From Amanita rubescens (taxonomy: Eukaryota > Basidiomycota > Agaricomycetes > Agaricales > Amanitaceae), in assembly GCA_015039365.1 (NCBI GenBank), contig WION01000324.1, forward strand, positions 1-58,396: DNA of 58,396 bases, given 5' to 3'. This document shows positions 56,883 to 58,396 of this stretch, in pieces; positions within the stretch are counted from its first letter, which is position 1; the number at the start of each line of letters is the position of its first letter. Below the pieces are notes generated by a model, which was not told the DNA's origin, did no database searches, and was given only the letters and a program-made list of their open reading frames with translations. A program made the position numbers and the translations under genes.

Positions 56883-57158
56883 CGCTGCTATACCTGTGTA
56901 TGCAGTCTTTTGTAGTAAATGATATATGCCCCTTTGACGGAAAGCAGCAGAAATCGTTAGGATCACCTTCGATTTCCCCGTACTGCCTTCTCCAGATATC
57001 ATCATGCGTAACACAGGTGGTTGTCGGCCTTCCAACGTCGCATCTACATGCCACATGACTAGATCGAAAGCTCGTCGCTATTATTCAGGAAAATGATTGG
57101 ATGATAGATCACAAAGTCGAAAACATACCTGGTCTTCATTTAGTTCTGATGGGATCGA
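56877..57158 (-). pseudogene. Helitron-type (PIF1-like) helicase fragment
   Basis: Minus-strand exons read ELNEDQ, a 49-nt intron (57128-57078), then RRAFDLVMWHVDATLEGRQP, LRMMISGEGSTGKSKVI (Walker A), TISAAFRQRGIYHLL and KTAYTGIAAS. This is the start of the PIF1-like SF1 helicase domain carried by fungal Helitrons. The reading frame ends exactly where the copy of the GH51 tail begins. The rest of the helicase and the Rep domain are absent nearby, so this is a broken element. Confidence 0.75.
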
Positions 57159-58396
57159 CCGCCGTTAGACAATTCAAACGCGGGGCTTGAGTAGTGAGCG
57201 CTAGTGAGCCCAATGGCAGCATTATAACAATTGTTGATAATGCAAATCCTCTCCTGAAGACAAGTTATACAGAATGTGGATGATCACGTTTTGGAAACGC
57301 TTCCGTTCCGAGAGGATCATTTTCGCTGTAATAACGGAAAACTCTGGGAAGGAGTGAGAAGGAGCTCTTGGAAGCGCGTGATGGCGCGCAATTGCCAATT
57401 GGGGGTCGCTTGGGCTGATTGATCAGAGGTGAGGTCATCCTAAACGCGTCTCCTCATTTTGATCCTGAGAATAGCTATGATACGTCCCATCGTAAGTCAT
57501 GATGTCATCGTCGAGGTTGAAAGTCAGAAAGTCTATCAAAAATCCATTAATATGAAGAATTCGACATAGAAATTACACACCCTACTTAGAACAAGACCTT
57601 GGGCCCTATGGAGAAGAAAAAGTCCACTATCCGGAACGCGAAGACCATGGTATCCGATTCTTCGCTGATTAGACAACCATCGTTGTTAGCAACGTTAGAC
57701 GAGGTGGATAAAAGAGTGTCCGAATAACACGCCTTGACACTCTTCATCTAACCCTTTTGCAGTTCGATTTTCCGTGCATCTTGAAGTATGGCGCAAAACG
57801 CGTTCGCAGTTGGGCGTAAAAACATTATTTGAACGACCTTGAAGTTCGGTTCAAGTCATATTTTAGTTCCAAGATGGAGGGGCTACGTACGAGTTGTGGA
57901 CAGGTTGATACGATACGGTGAGCGCATATGTGCTTGTTCTGGCGTTCAACCGTTCAATGCAACGGACGGCTGCTAGGGGCATCGTGAACCGGACGGATTT
58001 GCGATCCAACGATGCAAACGAGAGGGTGTCATGGGGTATGTAAAACTTCCCTGCCTATTCGAGTCACACGGTGAGTAAAGCCGTCATCTAGGAGCAGCGT
58101 TGATAACTCACTTATGATTTCTCTGTATCTCCTCGCGTCAGGACTGCACTCATGATGCTTATCTTGTCAATGTCATTGGAAGTAGAATTGGTCATCCTTT
58201 GGGCCGGATTCTCGGATGGGTAGTGAGTCAAAGAGCATGACGTTATGTTTACATCTATTTACGGCTTGTCTCCGGCATGCCATTGGCGCTCAACCTTGCA
58301 AGCAATTGCCATCAATAAGCCAGCGCCTACTGCTAGGGCGTATACACGTGTCGACGACCAGAATGGCAGGTCTTCAGCGCTTGCTTCACCTCAACT
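57159..58396. other. Right-edge region, possible partial gene
   Basis: No gene is firmly identified. Plus-strand stretches near 57600-57670 (LGPYGEEKVHYPEREDHGI), 57910-58035 (AYVLVLAFNRSMQRTAARG) and 58140-58222 (DCTHDAYLVNVIGSRIGHPL) look coding and are bounded by intron-like GT and AG sites, but I cannot assign a family. Confidence 0.25.

Noticed and set aside
1..58396. CRISPR arrays, bacterial operons, riboswitches and ribosome binding sites
   Set aside because: The window is eukaryotic nuclear DNA with spliceosomal introns; no regularly spaced short repeats of that kind were seen.

Overview
The window reads as nuclear DNA of a mushroom-forming basidiomycete (Agaricomycetes). Genes carry many short introns (about 45-66 nt, GT-AG with a few GC-AG). 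The gene set is typical of that class: a Zn2Cys6 regulator of the Agaricomycete type, a multispan membrane protein, HNH-nuclease family proteins, an F-box protein, tandem P450s, a DUF3455 secreted protein, a Dicer, a secreted GH51 arabinofuranosidase and a Helitron helicase remnant.

Layout. 0-5 kb: a D-lactate dehydrogenase relic (+), then a Zn2Cys6 transcription factor (-). 5-14.5 kb: a gene-poor stretch with a 7-TM membrane protein (-) and a decaying HNH family (one relic, one deleted pseudogene, one intact copy, all -). 14.5-34 kb: three near-identical intact P450 genes (+) with shared flanks; copies 2 and 3 form a tandem of about 4 kb units, each preceded by a decayed P450 N-terminus. Copy 1 is separated from them by a kinesin-7, an F-box protein and an SRPK-like kinase (all -). 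34-40 kb: a GST pseudogene (-), a DUF3455 secreted protein (+) and a voltage-gated K+ channel (-). 40-51 kb: a conserved housekeeping block with Dicer (+) tail-to-tail with a URC1-like GTP cyclohydrolase II protein (-), a dispersed 5S rRNA gene (-), a conserved protein of unknown role and TSR2 (+). 51-58 kb: a GH51 alpha-L-arabinofuranosidase (+), a small secreted protein (-), and an inverted copy of the GH51 3' end joined to a Helitron-type helicase fragment (-).

The most unusual signal is in gene structure. Several genes need microexons of 3 to 20 nt to restore conserved motifs: the VRCD of the zinc cluster (6 nt), the DINH of GH51 (9 nt then 3 nt), the AGVET oxygen-binding motif of all P450 copies (14 nt), the K+ channel pore (20 and 14 nt), and probably the secreted protein (12 nt). 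Two gene families also have GC-AG introns that are a multiple of three and stop-free, so retention would give a longer in-frame protein. All splice models here were made by eye from the sequence and family knowledge and have not been tested against transcripts or databases.
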